DNA of 64,000 nt from Fratercula arctica. Taxonomy: Eukaryota; Chordata; Aves; Charadriiformes; Alcidae. Each line of letters starts with the position of its first letter. Positions within the stretch are counted from its first letter, which is position 1. The position numbers were made by a program, and so were the translations under genes. The notes below the pieces were generated by a model, which worked only from the letters and a program-made list of their open reading frames with translations, was not told the DNA's origin and made no database searches. The stretch lies in assembly GCA_947846985.1 (NCBI GenBank), contig CANTUZ010000004.1, positions 79,060,159 through 79,124,158 of the forward strand, in the 5' to 3' direction. This document shows, one piece after another, positions 37,394-49,823 of the stretch.

Positions 37394-37726
37394 CTAGGAA
37401 GAGGCTGTGGGAACCATGCTGAAAGCCTTGGAGATATCCAGGTAGACAACACCCACCTCTAACCCATGATCAACTGAGCAGGTTACCTTGTTGTAGAAGG
37501 CAATCAGGTTTGTCAAGCATGATCGGCCCTTGATGAATCTGTTCTGGCTTTTCCCAATCACGTGCTTCATTTGACTTGCGATAGCCCCCAGGAGGATTCG
37601 TTCCATAACTTTCCCAGAGACTGAACTAAGGCTGATGGGCCTATAATTTCCTGGATCCTCCTTTAAGCCCTTCTTGTAGATGGGGGTGACATCAATCTTC
37701 TTCCAGTCTTCTGGGACATCGCCCAA
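37394..37726 (-). pseudogene. CR1 ORF2 fragment, first half of reverse transcriptase
   Basis: Frame of 110 codons. It has the non-LTR reverse-transcriptase signatures NYRPISL (residues 27-33), QNRFIKGRS (61-69) and the motif A string YLDISKAFS (95-103). The first catalytic aspartate (residue 97) is kept. The aspartate that normally ends KAFD is serine here. After VPTASS the frame stops and about 20 codons of the usual palm sequence are missing or scrambled before the next fragment. This damage means no active enzyme. Confidence 0.93.
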
Positions 37727-37735
37727 TCTCCATGA

Positions 37736-37984
37736 CTATTCAAAGATTATGAAAAGTGACCTTGCAACGACGTCAGCCAGCTCTCTTAACACCCTCCGGT
37801 GGATCACATCAAGGCCCATCGATATGTAGGGGTCAAGCTCCTGTAATACTTCACATACCAACTCTTCCTTCACGGATGGTGGGTCTGTGTTTACACCAAC
37901 CTGGATTGTTGTTCCCGAGGCCTGAGGACCAACAGTGCTGAAAGACAGAGGTGAAGAAAATGTTGAGAACATCTGCCTTTTCAA
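37736..37984 (-). pseudogene. CR1 ORF2 fragment, region N-terminal to RT
   Basis: Minus-strand frame of 82 codons. Its second half reads LDPYISMGLDVIHRRVLREL then ADVVARSLFIIFE before a stop. This matches the segment that precedes the reverse-transcriptase motifs in CR1 ORF2 (the MGPDGIHPRVLREL-type string). The first half has drifted out of the CR1 frame, which implies a frameshift inside it. The frame stops just before the next fragment, in a SWRLGDVPEDWKK context. It is non-functional. Confidence 0.85.
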
Positions 37985-38035
37985 CGCTGATAACTAATTC
38001 AACTCTCCTCTTGAACAGCATGTTATCATGGTTTC

Positions 38036-40497
38036 CATTTTATAAATTTTAACTCATCGAACTCTAGGAAAAAAGCTAACATCTTCCCTAACAATAGAAT
38101 ATAGTCTTAAAAACCTGTTTCTGCGGCTGCCAGATACTTCAGCTTCATTTCAGTATTTAGTCACTTACAAAAGCAATCTCCTTTGAGTACTACATGTCCT
38201 TGAACATTAGTAATTCAAATTATAATTTGCTTTGGAGGAAACCACTCATTCTCAATTCTGATAGCAGGTTTGATTGCTGATAAAAGTCAGAAAATAAATT
38301 AAAAAACCGAACCAGGTTAAATTAACAACAGAGGAAAAATAGTAGAGTATAAAAAACAGTGAAGTAAACCACAAGTTTACTATTCTCACCAAACAGACAT
38401 CTTGTTTTTCAAGTTGTTATTAAAGAGCAGAAGTGTCAGGTTTACTAGGATAATATAAATCAATGAACTAAAGAAATTAAACCTTAACAGCTTGCTCATT
38501 CAGAGACAAGCCTGTTTTTAAATACAAACCCTTAAAACACAACCCATCCCAAGTCTAAAGCGATGCCATTCCCTACAACTGGTAAATGCTAACTGTTGTA
38601 TTCAAACTCTGTAAAACGTGCTGTGGCATTGCTGGATGTTGCTGTAGGGTGACACTGCCCATAACACACGGCAGGGGCCTGACTCAGAACCCCATTATTC
38701 CCTAAAACTCCTACCCTCTTTCATGGATTTCTTGAAAACCACTTTACTTCCACAGTTCTAGGTGTCCGCTTATTCCTCCTTCTTTATATCCAAATTCCCT
38801 ATTTCCATTTTTCCATGCTGTCTCTCCACATAACTGACCTCTATATAGATTTTTTTTTTTTTTCTCTCTTTTTGGAAGGGTCTATCAAATTCCCTCCTTA
38901 TCGAAGGGCCTCTGTTCAGCACTACTTTATCTTATCTCACCATTACAAGTTTCCCAGATCAGTCTGTCTCAGAAATTCTTTACACTATATCAAATATAAC
39001 TGTGCTTGCATTTAATCTGCCATCTTGCCAGGAGCTGAAAATACCTTCAATTTCAGCATGTTTTATTGCTGAAACACAGTGTTTTCCCATTCTTACTAAT
39101 ACTCATAATGCCGTATGCCTTGCCTTTCCCTCTGTTCTCCTCTTCTTACTTCTCTCCAGTAGGGTTTTGTTCTCTCGCTAAGATCCCTGCTTTCTCTCCA
39201 CCTTTTCACACACGTACTTTTCTGTCCTCTGTTATTATTTTCCTGTTACGTCCAGGAAAGCTATTCACGGTGTTCGCATTTTGAACTGTAATAGGAGGGG
39301 ATGCTGAAATAAGAGAAAGGCAAGGAAGGTAATGGCTTATGCCATTATCAAAACGGTAGAATATTCTGAGTTGTAGAATATTTGCATTCATCAGATTATT
39401 TGCACATATTATTTCTCAGGACAAAATAAACCAATTATATGCCCCTGGTCTAAAGGCATTGTGTATAAGCAGACGGGTAAATATGCCTGTTATAGGAGAT
39501 GCAGTTAGGTTAGACTGAGATCGTGGAGTTCTTTGCATGTTCTAGTTCTTACACTAAATAGCAAAAAAATAAGAGATTGGGTGTTGAGCTTTTAGTATGT
39601 AATTTTCTTCTATCTCAAGCTCAGGCAATGTAGCTTTCCTATATAGATCACAGCAATGGGTCCTATAATGTCAGTGAAGCAAAAAACATACAGATGCCAT
39701 TAAAAGGCAACCAATCTATGCAGAGCCAATAAAGTAGCAATTAGATAACTTACATCTGCATAAGCTAAAATAGGCGAGAGGAGTTAATTAGAAAATCTTA
39801 TGTCTGCCTGTTTTCTTAAGGAAATTACCTTACTAGATTCTTCTTCCTTATCCCCCAGAATCCCTCTTGGAGAACACATGTGGAGGAGAAGGAAAGAGCT
39901 AAATTAACTCTTAAATACTTTTAAATTTCTAGAAACTTACTTGGTGACTAAGCATCCTTAAAAGAATCAGATCAGGGTAAATGGAGGTACTGCTCAAGGA
40001 CTGTTCAATAAATGGCTCACCAACACTAACAAAGACATAGAATATGTCTGCATAGTCTATTCACCCCTTATACTTTGCTTTCTGACTAGGAAGGCAGACA
40101 AAGAAGAACGGCACGTCATTTTCCAGTGTCCCTGTTCCTATCACAAAGGCCTAAACTCAGCTCAGCATTCAATTTTTTGAATGCTTTCTCCCTTTCCCTG
40201 CTCAAAAAGCAAAGGACTCTGAGCTGGACTTTGAAAGGTATATGCTGTGGAGTTATCAACATTTTTTTCTGGCTGTTTAGTAGCTCAGTGGTGGAGCCCT
40301 TCACATCTCTCTTCTTTCAAACTGAATGGTCAAATGAGGATGAGCTCATGAGCTAAAGCCCACAGGATTAGAGGAGTTCTTGGCCAGAGTTGGACTATGT
40401 GACAAATTACGTCCCTCCTTTCCTTTTTCTCTTCCATTCTCCTTAACAATGGCTTATTATGAATTACATCTTGCATGGCAAAGATCATCCCTTGCAT
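38036..40497. other. Unique non-coding DNA
   Basis: No gene or further transposon. A conserved-looking patch is at about 39690-39830, with several TTAATTA-type motifs. A T run is at about 38850-38863. Confidence 0.55.
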
Positions 40498-40543
40498 AGT
40501 TTTATATAGTACTTAGCTTTAGTTTTATATAGTACTTACCTTT
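40498..40543. repeat. Two-copy 23-bp tandem repeat
   Basis: The unit AGTTTTATATAGTACTTA(G/C)C plus TTT is repeated at 40498-40520 and 40521-40543, with one difference. The start of a third copy (AGTTT) follows. The duplication is near-perfect and therefore recent. Confidence 0.9.
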
Positions 40544-43097
40544 AGTTTCCCCTCTGTAGATACAGATATTTTCTTCTAATTTAATTCTAAGAATTAAAAT
40601 AAGTCACAGTTGGATCATGTTAATCATATCTAAGAATGGCAGTTCCTTCCTTGCATGTCTTCTCCTGAGGAAATATTTTACATGTTTTTCTTGGAAAAAA
40701 ACCAATCAACTCCAAAAGTTCAGATGCACAAACATAACTAACGGTAAAGATACTTTCAAGTAAGCAAGCTCTTCAAGTAAGCAATCTCTAAATATTAAAA
40801 GCATGTTAAAAGGAGTCTAAACATATGACACAGGAACATAATAATGTGTTTAAATAGAATTTTGTATCTGGAAAAAATATGAGGAGTGTGTTCAGGTGAT
40901 CGTTTTTCAGAGTTGTTTTCTATTCAAAGTAGAGAAGCAGTTAGGGGTTAACACAGTCTACCCAAAACTGATGACTCCTCAAGATATTTGCAATTCCATC
41001 TCCACAACTTCATTTATTGATCAAGTTGATTTATGCCTTTACCTCTGCAATTCCTGTAAGAGCTAGAGACGTGGAAAAGTGAGGAGAGCTCTGCTTTTTT
41101 ACAAAGACTTGCTAAATGTATTTTAGTTTTCCAAACCCAAATAAATGACATTTCAGATACAGTTCTAACAGTATGTGGACACCATCTCACCCTTTTATTA
41201 TATATGATTGTTCTCTTGCTTTTGAAAACATTTTTTGTAAACTTTCCTCAGTTTATTTATTTGTTGTTTAAATTTCCTTAATTATTTTTTTTCCAATTTT
41301 CTTTCTGTTCTCTGTCTTTAATATTTTGATTTACTTTTGATTCCTTCCCAGTCTCTTTTGCCTTACAGTTTTTTTTTTCTTTGCCATTTGTCTGCTTATT
41401 TCTCAGAAATATGGGGATTTCCTTGTTACTGTTCTCCTCATGAACTCCTGACAGCCAAGAAGCAATGAAAACACTGCCTTAAAAATATTTAGAGTGTTAT
41501 TCTGCCTTATATATTTTATATTTCTAACTGTGTTGCTAGGTTTTGTCTTCAGTTCTGTCCACTCCTTCATGTCTTTTGTTCACGGTTTGCTGAGTGATCT
41601 TCTCCTTCTTCTATGTGTCCTTGAGTAGTTTTAACTGATTGTCCCCTCATAGGTGCTTCATGCCTAGTTCCCTCCTAAAATTCAATTTTCGTGCAGGTAT
41701 CTCGATTAATTAAGAAATCTGGATAAGGAAAAACAATATTAAAAGAAGAACCTTCTTCAGTCCATTCACATGCTTAATCTTAGAGTAGCAGCTTCTGACC
41801 ATGCTGTCCCAATGTGTCTGACAATACTTTCTATAACATGTGACTTGAGAGTCCATAATCTTACCTTATAGCTTATAATACTTCAAAATTTTAAGATGTG
41901 ACCATCTGAACACAGCATTTTTATTTATTTATTTATTTTTATTTGGCTGTTATCTCTGGTAAAATTTCTTCTTAAAAAAGTAATTTTTTTCACCAACATT
42001 TCTGGTAAAATTCACACTTAACTTTTAGCCGTGTTAGCTTGTATATGTGCTGAAATTTTACACCCTAGATGAGTCCCCAGATTCTCAACTGAAAAACCTA
42101 CAGCCCTAATTTCTACCAGATCATGTTGTTTGATGAGGCTGACAAAATTTCAGGCATATTTCAAACATCATCCTCTGTCATAAAAACTCAGTGAACTGGA
42201 AACATTTAATTTCATTTTGTCCAGACTTAATCAGCTTTTTTACGTGGACCTCTTCCAGTCAACAGAAATTTACTTCTTTCAAAAGACTCAGACTTGATCA
42301 TGAAGAGAAAGCCCCTTCCTCCCTTTCGTTTGGTTCAAAAAGCGAAGATGAAACTCCATCTGTTTATTTTTTTCTAGTGTATTCTTTCGTCAGGTTACAG
42401 CGCTTCAGTGGAGAGAGAAGACCATATACGCTTTAGGTGGAGCCCCTCGCCTTTAAAACAAGTCAGATTCAGCCAGATTCCCACAAAATCCCAGACCCTG
42501 TTCCCTGCTGTTCCTCGCTGCCTTATTATTATTTGACAGCTTGTCTCCCTGGGGGGACTGTGAATATTTTGCCAACAGCCAACCCAAAGATTGTCTCCAG
42601 ACAAAAGAAAGTGGGTTCCTTGCTGCATGCACTATGAATTCAAATCCTTGGAATTTCTCGGGAGATAGGCACCAAAGAGGTCTGAGGAAGGCTGGTTTCG
42701 GGAGAAAAAAAGTTACCTAAAGCTTTTTGCTTCAGGTAGTGAACCCTTCATTGTCTTTTTTATCATTAAGAGGTCAAATTTTTGGCAAGTGGGGAAGAAA
42801 AGATAGGACCTCTGGCTTTGTCCTGGTGCAGTGGAGCATAGGGTCTTGCCTTTCAAATACCTTAGACACCTGTTAATGTACCCATTTCCTTCAAGCTTAC
42901 CTTACAAATATTACTTCCTACTGCCTCTGCCACATTTTTATGTGGTTTTGCAGTAGCGTCGTAGCTTAAACTGCTTGACTATTCATACATTAATTGGCAA
43001 TTTTCTGTGGTCAGAATAATATACTTAAAAACTGTGTTATGTTTGTACTGAGGCGAAATACAGGAAATTTTATAGTGGCAATGAAGCACAATCAGCA
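40544..43097. other. Unique AT-rich non-coding DNA
   Basis: No gene found. A 17-base near-duplicate pair starting TTCAAGTAAGCAA is at about 40754-40787. T-rich, low-complexity DNA lies at 41210-41400, and the (TTTA)n patch is listed separately. A GC-richer patch at 42400-42620 is not a repeat I recognise. Confidence 0.55.
41918..41946. repeat. (TTTA)n microsatellite
   Basis: About six TTTA units with a T-rich edge. Confidence 0.85.
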
Positions 43098-43204
43098 GGT
43101 GTGATTATCATGATAACTACACCCCGGGGTGCTTAGAAGCACATGGCTGCATCTGGTCCATAGTTATCTCTCCAGGGGTGAGATTATTTCATGATAACCA
43201 CACC
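43098..43204. promoter_or_regulatory. Cluster of inverted repeats with four GATA motifs
   Basis: Two near-palindromes lie 79 bases apart (43098-43123 and 43177-43204). Each is bounded by GGTG and CACC and centred on ATTAT...TGATAA. Between them are a perfect 12-base palindrome CACCCCGGGGTG (43120-43131) and the stem-loop GTGCTT-AG-AAGCAC (43129-43142). WGATAR motifs occur at 43105-43110 (minus), 43111-43116 (plus), 43164-43169 (minus) and 43192-43197 (plus). The two outer units also pair with each other as inverted repeats. It could be an enhancer bound by GATA factors, or the ends of a small DNA transposon; the sequence alone does not decide. Confidence 0.4.
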
Positions 43205-46200
43205 GCCCTAATGGCCCATTGCTTAAGTAGTATTCATGACCCCTGTACAGAACCCTGCCTGTATTGAACAGACTGAATTTCTCCCCCATCCCAGCTGTCT
43301 CTGCTTTTATGGTTTTAATATAATTATTTCTTTGTTCATTTCTATTCATTAGAAGAGGTGCATTTAATACAAGTGCAGAGTGCATTCTCTTTAATACCAG
43401 AATTGCAGATGAATAAAATGTATGCTTTGGACTAAAACCAACCATTTATCTAGATTCTAAGTATAGCGTGGCTGATTTTGTGTCACACATCTGGTGGAAC
43501 CTGCCCGGCATTATTTGCCATAAAAAATCTCGGTTCCAGAATAGGGGACTTTCCCAGTGCTCTGAGCAAAGACTAATGGTTTCTACCTTGTCACTGTACT
43601 CTTGCTAGAGAAGGTGTAAATAAAGAAATGAGAGCAGGGGCAAGAATTTCCGATCCTTTCTCACCTCATCATCGTTGACAAGCAGTGCGATTTGCAATTA
43701 GACTGAGGGTACTCTAAATTGTTACAGGGAAAGAACTCCAGAGTTCAGAGAACCCAGGGCTGGGCAAGGCAGATATGAGTTTAATGCCACCCTTGCAATT
43801 CCTGTCATCATCTGATTCCTGGTATATGTCCTCAGCTGTGGCGGGGCTCTCTCCATCTATTTCTATGTCCTTTGTCACCTAATTAAATCTGGCTAATAGT
43901 GTGCAACTGTAAACACTGCGTAAACGCTTAATGAGTACAGAAAGAAAATAAGCACTATAGCTGACGGAAATATCTTTTATACTTCATATAATAGATTATT
44001 TTGCCACTTCCCTTTAAAGGTTAATGTATTTTCCTGGCAGTTTAAGTTGAGCACAAAGGCTTCGAAGGAGAGAAAATGACAGGGAAGCGAATGCTACCAA
44101 GTAAAAAACAAAGGCTTTCTTCCTCCTAATGGGACTCAAGACACCGCTAATCTCATCTGGTGTAGCTGATAAGGATAGGCATGAGATGGTGAAATGGATT
44201 CAAAAGAGAAATATTTCTTTATTAGGCACATTCAACTTTCATTTGGGTTTTGGTGGTTTTGTTGTTTTTTCTTCATAAAAATAAAAAGCTAAGATGATTA
44301 CTTTTCACAAGGTACTAATCATTCAATGAGTTAAATCAATATTTTATTTTTTAAATTGAGGGGACGCCACAAGGTATTTCTTAATTAATTTCATAATTCC
44401 TAAGAGCAATTAAAAGGATTATTGTGAGAACGACTGTTGTAATTTAAATCAATTTTAGTACATAAAGTCATTTCACCATCATATCCTCTCTCCCTAGCAA
44501 CAGTGGAGCGGAGCATGACAGGGAAGTGAAATATGCCCACTGCATCCAGGCAGGGTAAGTGCAAATTAGAATATTTGATTGCCTGAGTCTCACACCTCCC
44601 TCCAGCCTGAAAAATACTTTCAGACTTTTTAAAGCTTTCTATTATTTTACACGTAGGAGCCACAGGAAAAGCGTTTTTAAGTAAAACGTGAAATTCGTAT
44701 TTTCTGTTCCTTTCCTTATGAAACATGTTACACAAAATATGTATGAATGTAAAAGCTGGGAGGAATGGAAAATCTCCGATGGAAGCCACTGAAAAGAAAT
44801 ATTCTCTTACATTAGTATTATTTTTTTAACACTAATGAGTAATGCAAAACTTGGAAACAGACAAACAATGGTCTTTTAAGCAATTTAGTTCTACATCTAA
44901 ATTTGGGATCCACAAGTCTATTCAAGAGGTAAGTAGCAGAACAACACAGTACTTTGTTTTTTCTTTTAACTTCAGGAATCCCAGCTCAGAAGTCCCTCGA
45001 GAGCTCACTGAATAATTTAATTCTCCCTCTAAAAGGGAAAAATCTCAAAATCCACAGGCTTTTCCTCTTAGAACATCTAAACAAAATTGTCTTCCTGTGC
45101 AAGTCATAGTTTTACTTCTCGGGCAGCCACTCAAGCGCCTGTCTAACATAGTTCTGTGTCACATACTATGCACGGAAAAGCAACAAGAAATTACATTCAG
45201 CCTTAACTTCAGATATTCCATGTAACTTCTATGTGAGCATTATCTTTAATAACAGTTCTGCGGAAGAAGGGAAAAACTCAGCGTCTATCGCTTATAATTC
45301 TTTTTTCAGTTTTATTAGTAAATACTTCTTTTCCCTAACAGAGCACAAATTCATGACATATAAGGGAACAAGAGGAGACTTTTAAATAAATTCATTAAGC
45401 TCTGTTATTCTCCAGCTGAGTGACACCTGAGCAATTCCCAGTGATTAAGAGAGAATTGGGTACTTCTGGAGAAAAGGTGACTACTCATTCACGACTTGGG
45501 ATGCAAATCAAGGTGTAGAATGGAATTTTTCATTCTGAATTTGTAAAACAAATTGAAAGGAATTTCTCCTCCTTGACATAATAGTCTATTTATTTTGCGT
45601 GTCATCTGCAGGAGCAAATGTTATGCTGCTTTTGTGGATTTTAGTCTGTTCAGGAAAACATGTAATCTTGTGCAGAACTTTCATCATGTGAACTGTGCCA
45701 CAGAAGCTGAAATGGTATGTCTTTAAAAGATCATTCAAATCCTTAAAGCTCAGCTTATTTCTAGTTGTTATCTTTTACTGAGATCATGCTGTTTAGCAGT
45801 GTAAAGTGTCGGGCATCAGTGTGTTTGTATGTCACTGAACTTGTCTATGAAAGCATTTTTATAACTGAAAGGAGGAATTTTACCGAGGAACCTAAAATTC
45901 CTTTGTGCTTTCTTCTGCGATCGCTTAGGAAATGCTGACTAATCTACAGTTATAACCTGGCAATCAGCCAGCGCTATCAGTGAGACATTTAGCCACAAAT
46001 TTCATGGTACAAAGAGAAGTTCCTAGGGTCAGTTTGTTCTTCAAGATATCATTCATCCCTTTTTGTATGTGTGTCAACGGAAATCTTCTTGCTTATAACT
46101 GAGGACGTCTTTTTGTTGTAGTGAATATTCTAACCCTTGAAGGAACAGTTATATTTAGAATAAATCTGATTATTGCACTCTCAGGCTCTTCAGTAAATTT

Positions 46201-48864
46201 CTTGCAGTATTTCTTTTCAAACAAGGGAAAAATATTCTTGTTTGAATGAAATAAAATCTTTTCAAAGAACAGAAAGCATTGAGAGCTGTGTATTTGTTCT
46301 ACATCTCGTTTGGAAGTGCTAAATGAAACGACAGTGAAGCAAATGATCACCTTTTCCTGTTAAGTATGGAGCTGTTTCAGATCATAGAAAGTATAGTGTA
46401 ATTAGACAAGAGAAATAAGCCATAGGAAAATAAGGATGAAAAACACCATTAACAGGTCTGAAGGAATGAATCGTACTTATAAATATCACATGGTAAAACT
46501 TGGCAAGTAGATGAAGGGGAAGCAGTTTCAATATGAATTCATCATTATTTTGAATAAAACCATTAGGATTCTCTCTTTTAGCACTAGGTCATTACTGAAC
46601 TTTAAATAATGCTCACTGTGATTTATATCTGTGATTAAAGTATGTAGCAATCCATTCACAAAGGTTCTGTTACATATTTTATTTCACTAAATAAGCTATC
46701 TCTTTTAAACAAAAATTTTCAATAGCTTTGTACATTCTGTAACTTAAGAAAAAGCCTGGCAATAATACCATTGACAATAAAACACAAAAGATATTATAAT
46801 GTCTTGTTTTAACTTTCTCTTGTCTAATAATAACTATTTAAAAAATAAATTAACATTTATTTGTGAGGTTTATGTTTTCTCTGAACCTATGACAAACGTG
46901 AAGTATGCCATGCATAGCAGATTTCAAAGTTATTAATCTCTTGGATAAAAACTAACCAAATGGTAAGAATGTCTTCTGGAAGAGCAGATTCTCCTTCCGT
47001 GAGACATATCTTAACATATAAATAATTGTTTACTGAAAGAAATACTCAAAATTTGCAGGATTTGACTTGTGATTGTAGATGAACGCACAGAGAGATAACA
47101 AGATAAACGTTGCAAAAATGTTGAAGAACAAACAAGAGCTAAGGCTATGACTGCAAAGCCATAGATTATATGACAAAAGGAGCCTTATTTTAGTATTCTT
47201 TGCAAATAAAAAAAATAAAAATAAGATAACTCTGAAAAAAAAAGGATTTTTTTTTTTTGTAAAGCAGTTAAATTTTTACTAATTTAAGCTTTCTAGAGAC
47301 TGTAGAATTTAATGAAAAAAAGCAATCATACTTAATTTTTCTAAAGAAAGGTATTGGTTACTTCGAAGGTATCCTAAACGAGAAGGAAAACCTGGACTCT
47401 GTTAACTATTTTAAGTTCTGCGCAGTGTAGACATAGCATGTAGGGTGAAACAGCATCACTGCACTTTTGATGGAGAATTGCCTTGGCACTAACGGACCTT
47501 CCAAATAACGTCTCCTTCCCGGTAGTGTACATGTTGTTTGTTCCTTACATAATTGAGATGACAAACTCCTTGAAATGATAGGTTATAATTTCCTGGTACT
47601 CTTACTGTGCAGTAATGAAGCTATTTATGTATAATAAAGCAAGACCATTTAGGCTACCAAATAGAAAAAAAGCTATAGAAGCATAAAACCCCCATATGTT
47701 AACTGAGTAATTCATTTTCTGACAATGGTTAAGCAACTTCCTTTACGTACGCATTGCATAGTCAATGGCCTCTACCCTCAAGAATGCTGAGAAGAAACAA
47801 TGCGATCATTCTCAATAAGACAACGTGACCAAATAACTATTAAAAAGAAAGATACTTTTAACAATCCAATTTTAGCAAAAAAAATTTAAGAGTCGAAAAA
47901 ATTTTATATGTAATTGAGTATTTGGATTTATGAGAACAAACACTTTGTCTCTTATTAAAACTGATGAAACTAAAAGAATCTATTAGAAAAAGAAGTGGCT
48001 GAATATTTTTTTAAGAATTTCCACCACAACAGCAAAGACTATCTACCTATCAAGTTGATGGAAGACTATTAGCCCACTGCATATAAAGTAGCAGATTGGC
48101 TATTCATGAGCCAAAATGTGTAATGAAAGATCTCATGAAGGAATGGAGCCAAATGGAAAATGACAACAGCTCATTCTGAACCCAGAAAAACGTGAATGAG
48201 AGAGTCCTCCCTCTTCCATGTATTTAGAGATAAAGAATGTTTTAAAAGCCTTTGGAGTGGATCCAGCTCGTTTCTCCAACCTTCTTCTCAACCCAGGATC
48301 GCCCTTCCCCAATCAGTCTCAGTTCTGTAAGAAAGCAGAAGTTAAGGACAACTGTCTCCTTCCTCCCCATGGCACCTGCCCGAATCTGCACAGCAAGTTT
48401 TCAGGAGAGCATCCTTCCACCATGCGATTTCACAGAGACAAACAAAAAAGTGAGATGGCTTTGTAAGGGGCTACTTAATAACAGTTTTCTTTCAAGGGTT
48501 TTGAATGGGCTACTTAGATCATTTTGTATGTTTAAGCACAAAAAGCTTCTTTATTTAAACATGGAGTCATTTAGACGACTTATTTCTGGAGAGGATATAT
48601 AAACCAAGTAAGCCAAAATCAACAGTGGAATTAAATTCACATCGCGCATTCATTTTTCACTCTCATGGCAATGCCTTGAATGGTTTTTTTTGAGAACTGG
48701 CTTGCTTATTTTGGTTGGGGAAATGTTTTTATAAATGATATGGGTAATTTACAATAATCTAGCCAAGACTGCCAATCTCATCAATGAGCATCTTTTGCGC
48801 ATTTGTAAATATTTCCGGTATCAAGAATACAGTGAAAAGGTATGCATTACTTATGGAAATAAGA
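43205..48864. other. Unique non-coding DNA, conserved-looking island to about 45.5 kb
   Basis: No gene found. From about 42960 to 45450 the sequence is less repetitive and more balanced, with many homeodomain-type and E-box-like motifs, as in clusters of conserved non-coding elements; this is inference only. A micro-exon candidate is at 44498-44554. From 45.5 to 48.8 kb it is plain AT-rich DNA. Confidence 0.5.
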
Positions 48865-49350
48865 TGTATTGGGTTTCACTGGGATAGAGTTAATTTTCTG
48901 CTTAGTAGCTTGTATAGTGCTGTGTTTGGATTTGTGACCAAATCAGTGTTGATAACGCCGAGATGTTTTAGCTATTGCTGAGCAGTGCTTACTCAGCGTC
49001 AAGGACTTTTCTGCTCCTCCCATCACCCCACCAGCGAGCAGGCTGGGGAAGGACAATGGGGGACAGCTGACCCCAACTGACCAAAAGGATATTCCATATC
49101 CTATATTGTCATGCTCAGCAGTAAAAGTCATGGGGAAGAAGGAGGAAATGGGTAAGTTTGGAGTGGTGACATATGTTTTCCCAATTAACTGTTTTATGTG
49201 ATGGGGCTCTGCTTTCCTGGAAATCTCTAAATATCTGGCTGCCTTTAGGAAGAAGTGAATGAATTCTTTATTTTCCTGTGCAGCTTTTGTTTTCCCTATT
49301 AAACTGTCTTTATCTCAGCCCATGATTTTTCTCACTTTTACCCTTCTGAT
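48865..49350 (+). mobile_element. Solo LTR, left part (avian endogenous retrovirus)
   Basis: Starts with TGTATTGGGTTTCACTGGG and matches from memory a common avian endogenous-retrovirus LTR (likely ERVL-type). Diagnostic strings are GGACAGCTGACCCCAACTGA, GATATTCCATATCC and, near the end, a CTATTAAACTGTC poly(A)-signal region. The expected TATA box has decayed to GTAAAAG. No internal retroviral sequence or second LTR lies nearby, so it is a solo LTR left by recombination. The LTR is cut here by a CR1 and resumes at about 49821. Confidence 0.85.
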
Positions 49351-49823
49351 GGGCCTCTTAGAGAGTCCAGAGGAGGCCTCAAAGATGCTCCAAGGGCTGG
49401 AGCCCCCCCTGCTATGGGGACAGGCTGAGAGAGCTGGGGGTGTTCAGCCTGGAGAAGAGAAGGCTCCGGGGAGATCTTCCAGCCCCTTCCAGTCCCTAAA
49501 GTGGCTCCAGGAAAGCTGGGGAGGGACTCTGGATCAGGGAGGGGAGCCATAGGATGAGGGGGAATGGTTTTAAACTGGAAGAGGGGAGATTGAGATGAGA
49601 TCTTAGGAAGAAATTCTTCACTGTTGAGAACAGTGAGACCCTGGCCCAGGTTGCCCAGAGAGGTGGTAGATGCCCCATCCCTGGAAACATTCCAGGTCAG
49701 GTTGGACAAGGCTCTGAGCAACCTGATCTAGTTGAAGATGTCCCTGCTCACTGCAGGGGGGTTGGAACTAGATCACCTTTAAAGGTGCCTTCCAACCCAA
49801 ATTATTCTACGATTCTATGATTC
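49351..49823 (+). mobile_element. CR1 LINE inserted into the LTR
   Basis: Plus-oriented, about 470 bases. It covers the end of ORF2 ([14 protein letters not shown] frame) and the 3' UTR, ending with ATTCTACGATTCTATGATT. The left edge abuts the LTR sequence CCCTTCTGAT and the right edge runs into TCTCTCCCCCATCCC, which is contiguous with it in the intact LTR family. The shared GATTCT makes the right boundary uncertain by a few bases. The insertion happened after the LTR arrived. Confidence 0.93.

Larger units (their letters stand above)
36325..38035 (-). mobile_element. CR1 LINE, partial, with decayed ORF2
   Basis: The longest transposon here, about 1.7 kb in minus orientation. Its 3' end (CATAGAATCATAGAATACC) is at the left and its 5' truncation is near 38035. 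It holds the region before the reverse transcriptase, most of the reverse-transcriptase domain, the ORF2 C-terminus and the 3' UTR. Full-length CR1 is about 4.5 kb, so the endonuclease and ORF1 are missing. ORF2 is broken into at least four frames. The element cannot move on its own. It is more diverged than the short tails, suggesting an older insertion. Confidence 0.95.

Noticed and set aside
40498..40590. Minus-strand donor AAAG/GTAAGTAC with an upstream acceptor-like site
   Set aside because: The donor is part of a recent 23-bp tandem duplication and the acceptor is weak.
44400..44789. 129-codon minus-strand frame
   Set aside because: No homology recognised, no splice sites on that strand that fit it, and it overlaps plus-strand signals.
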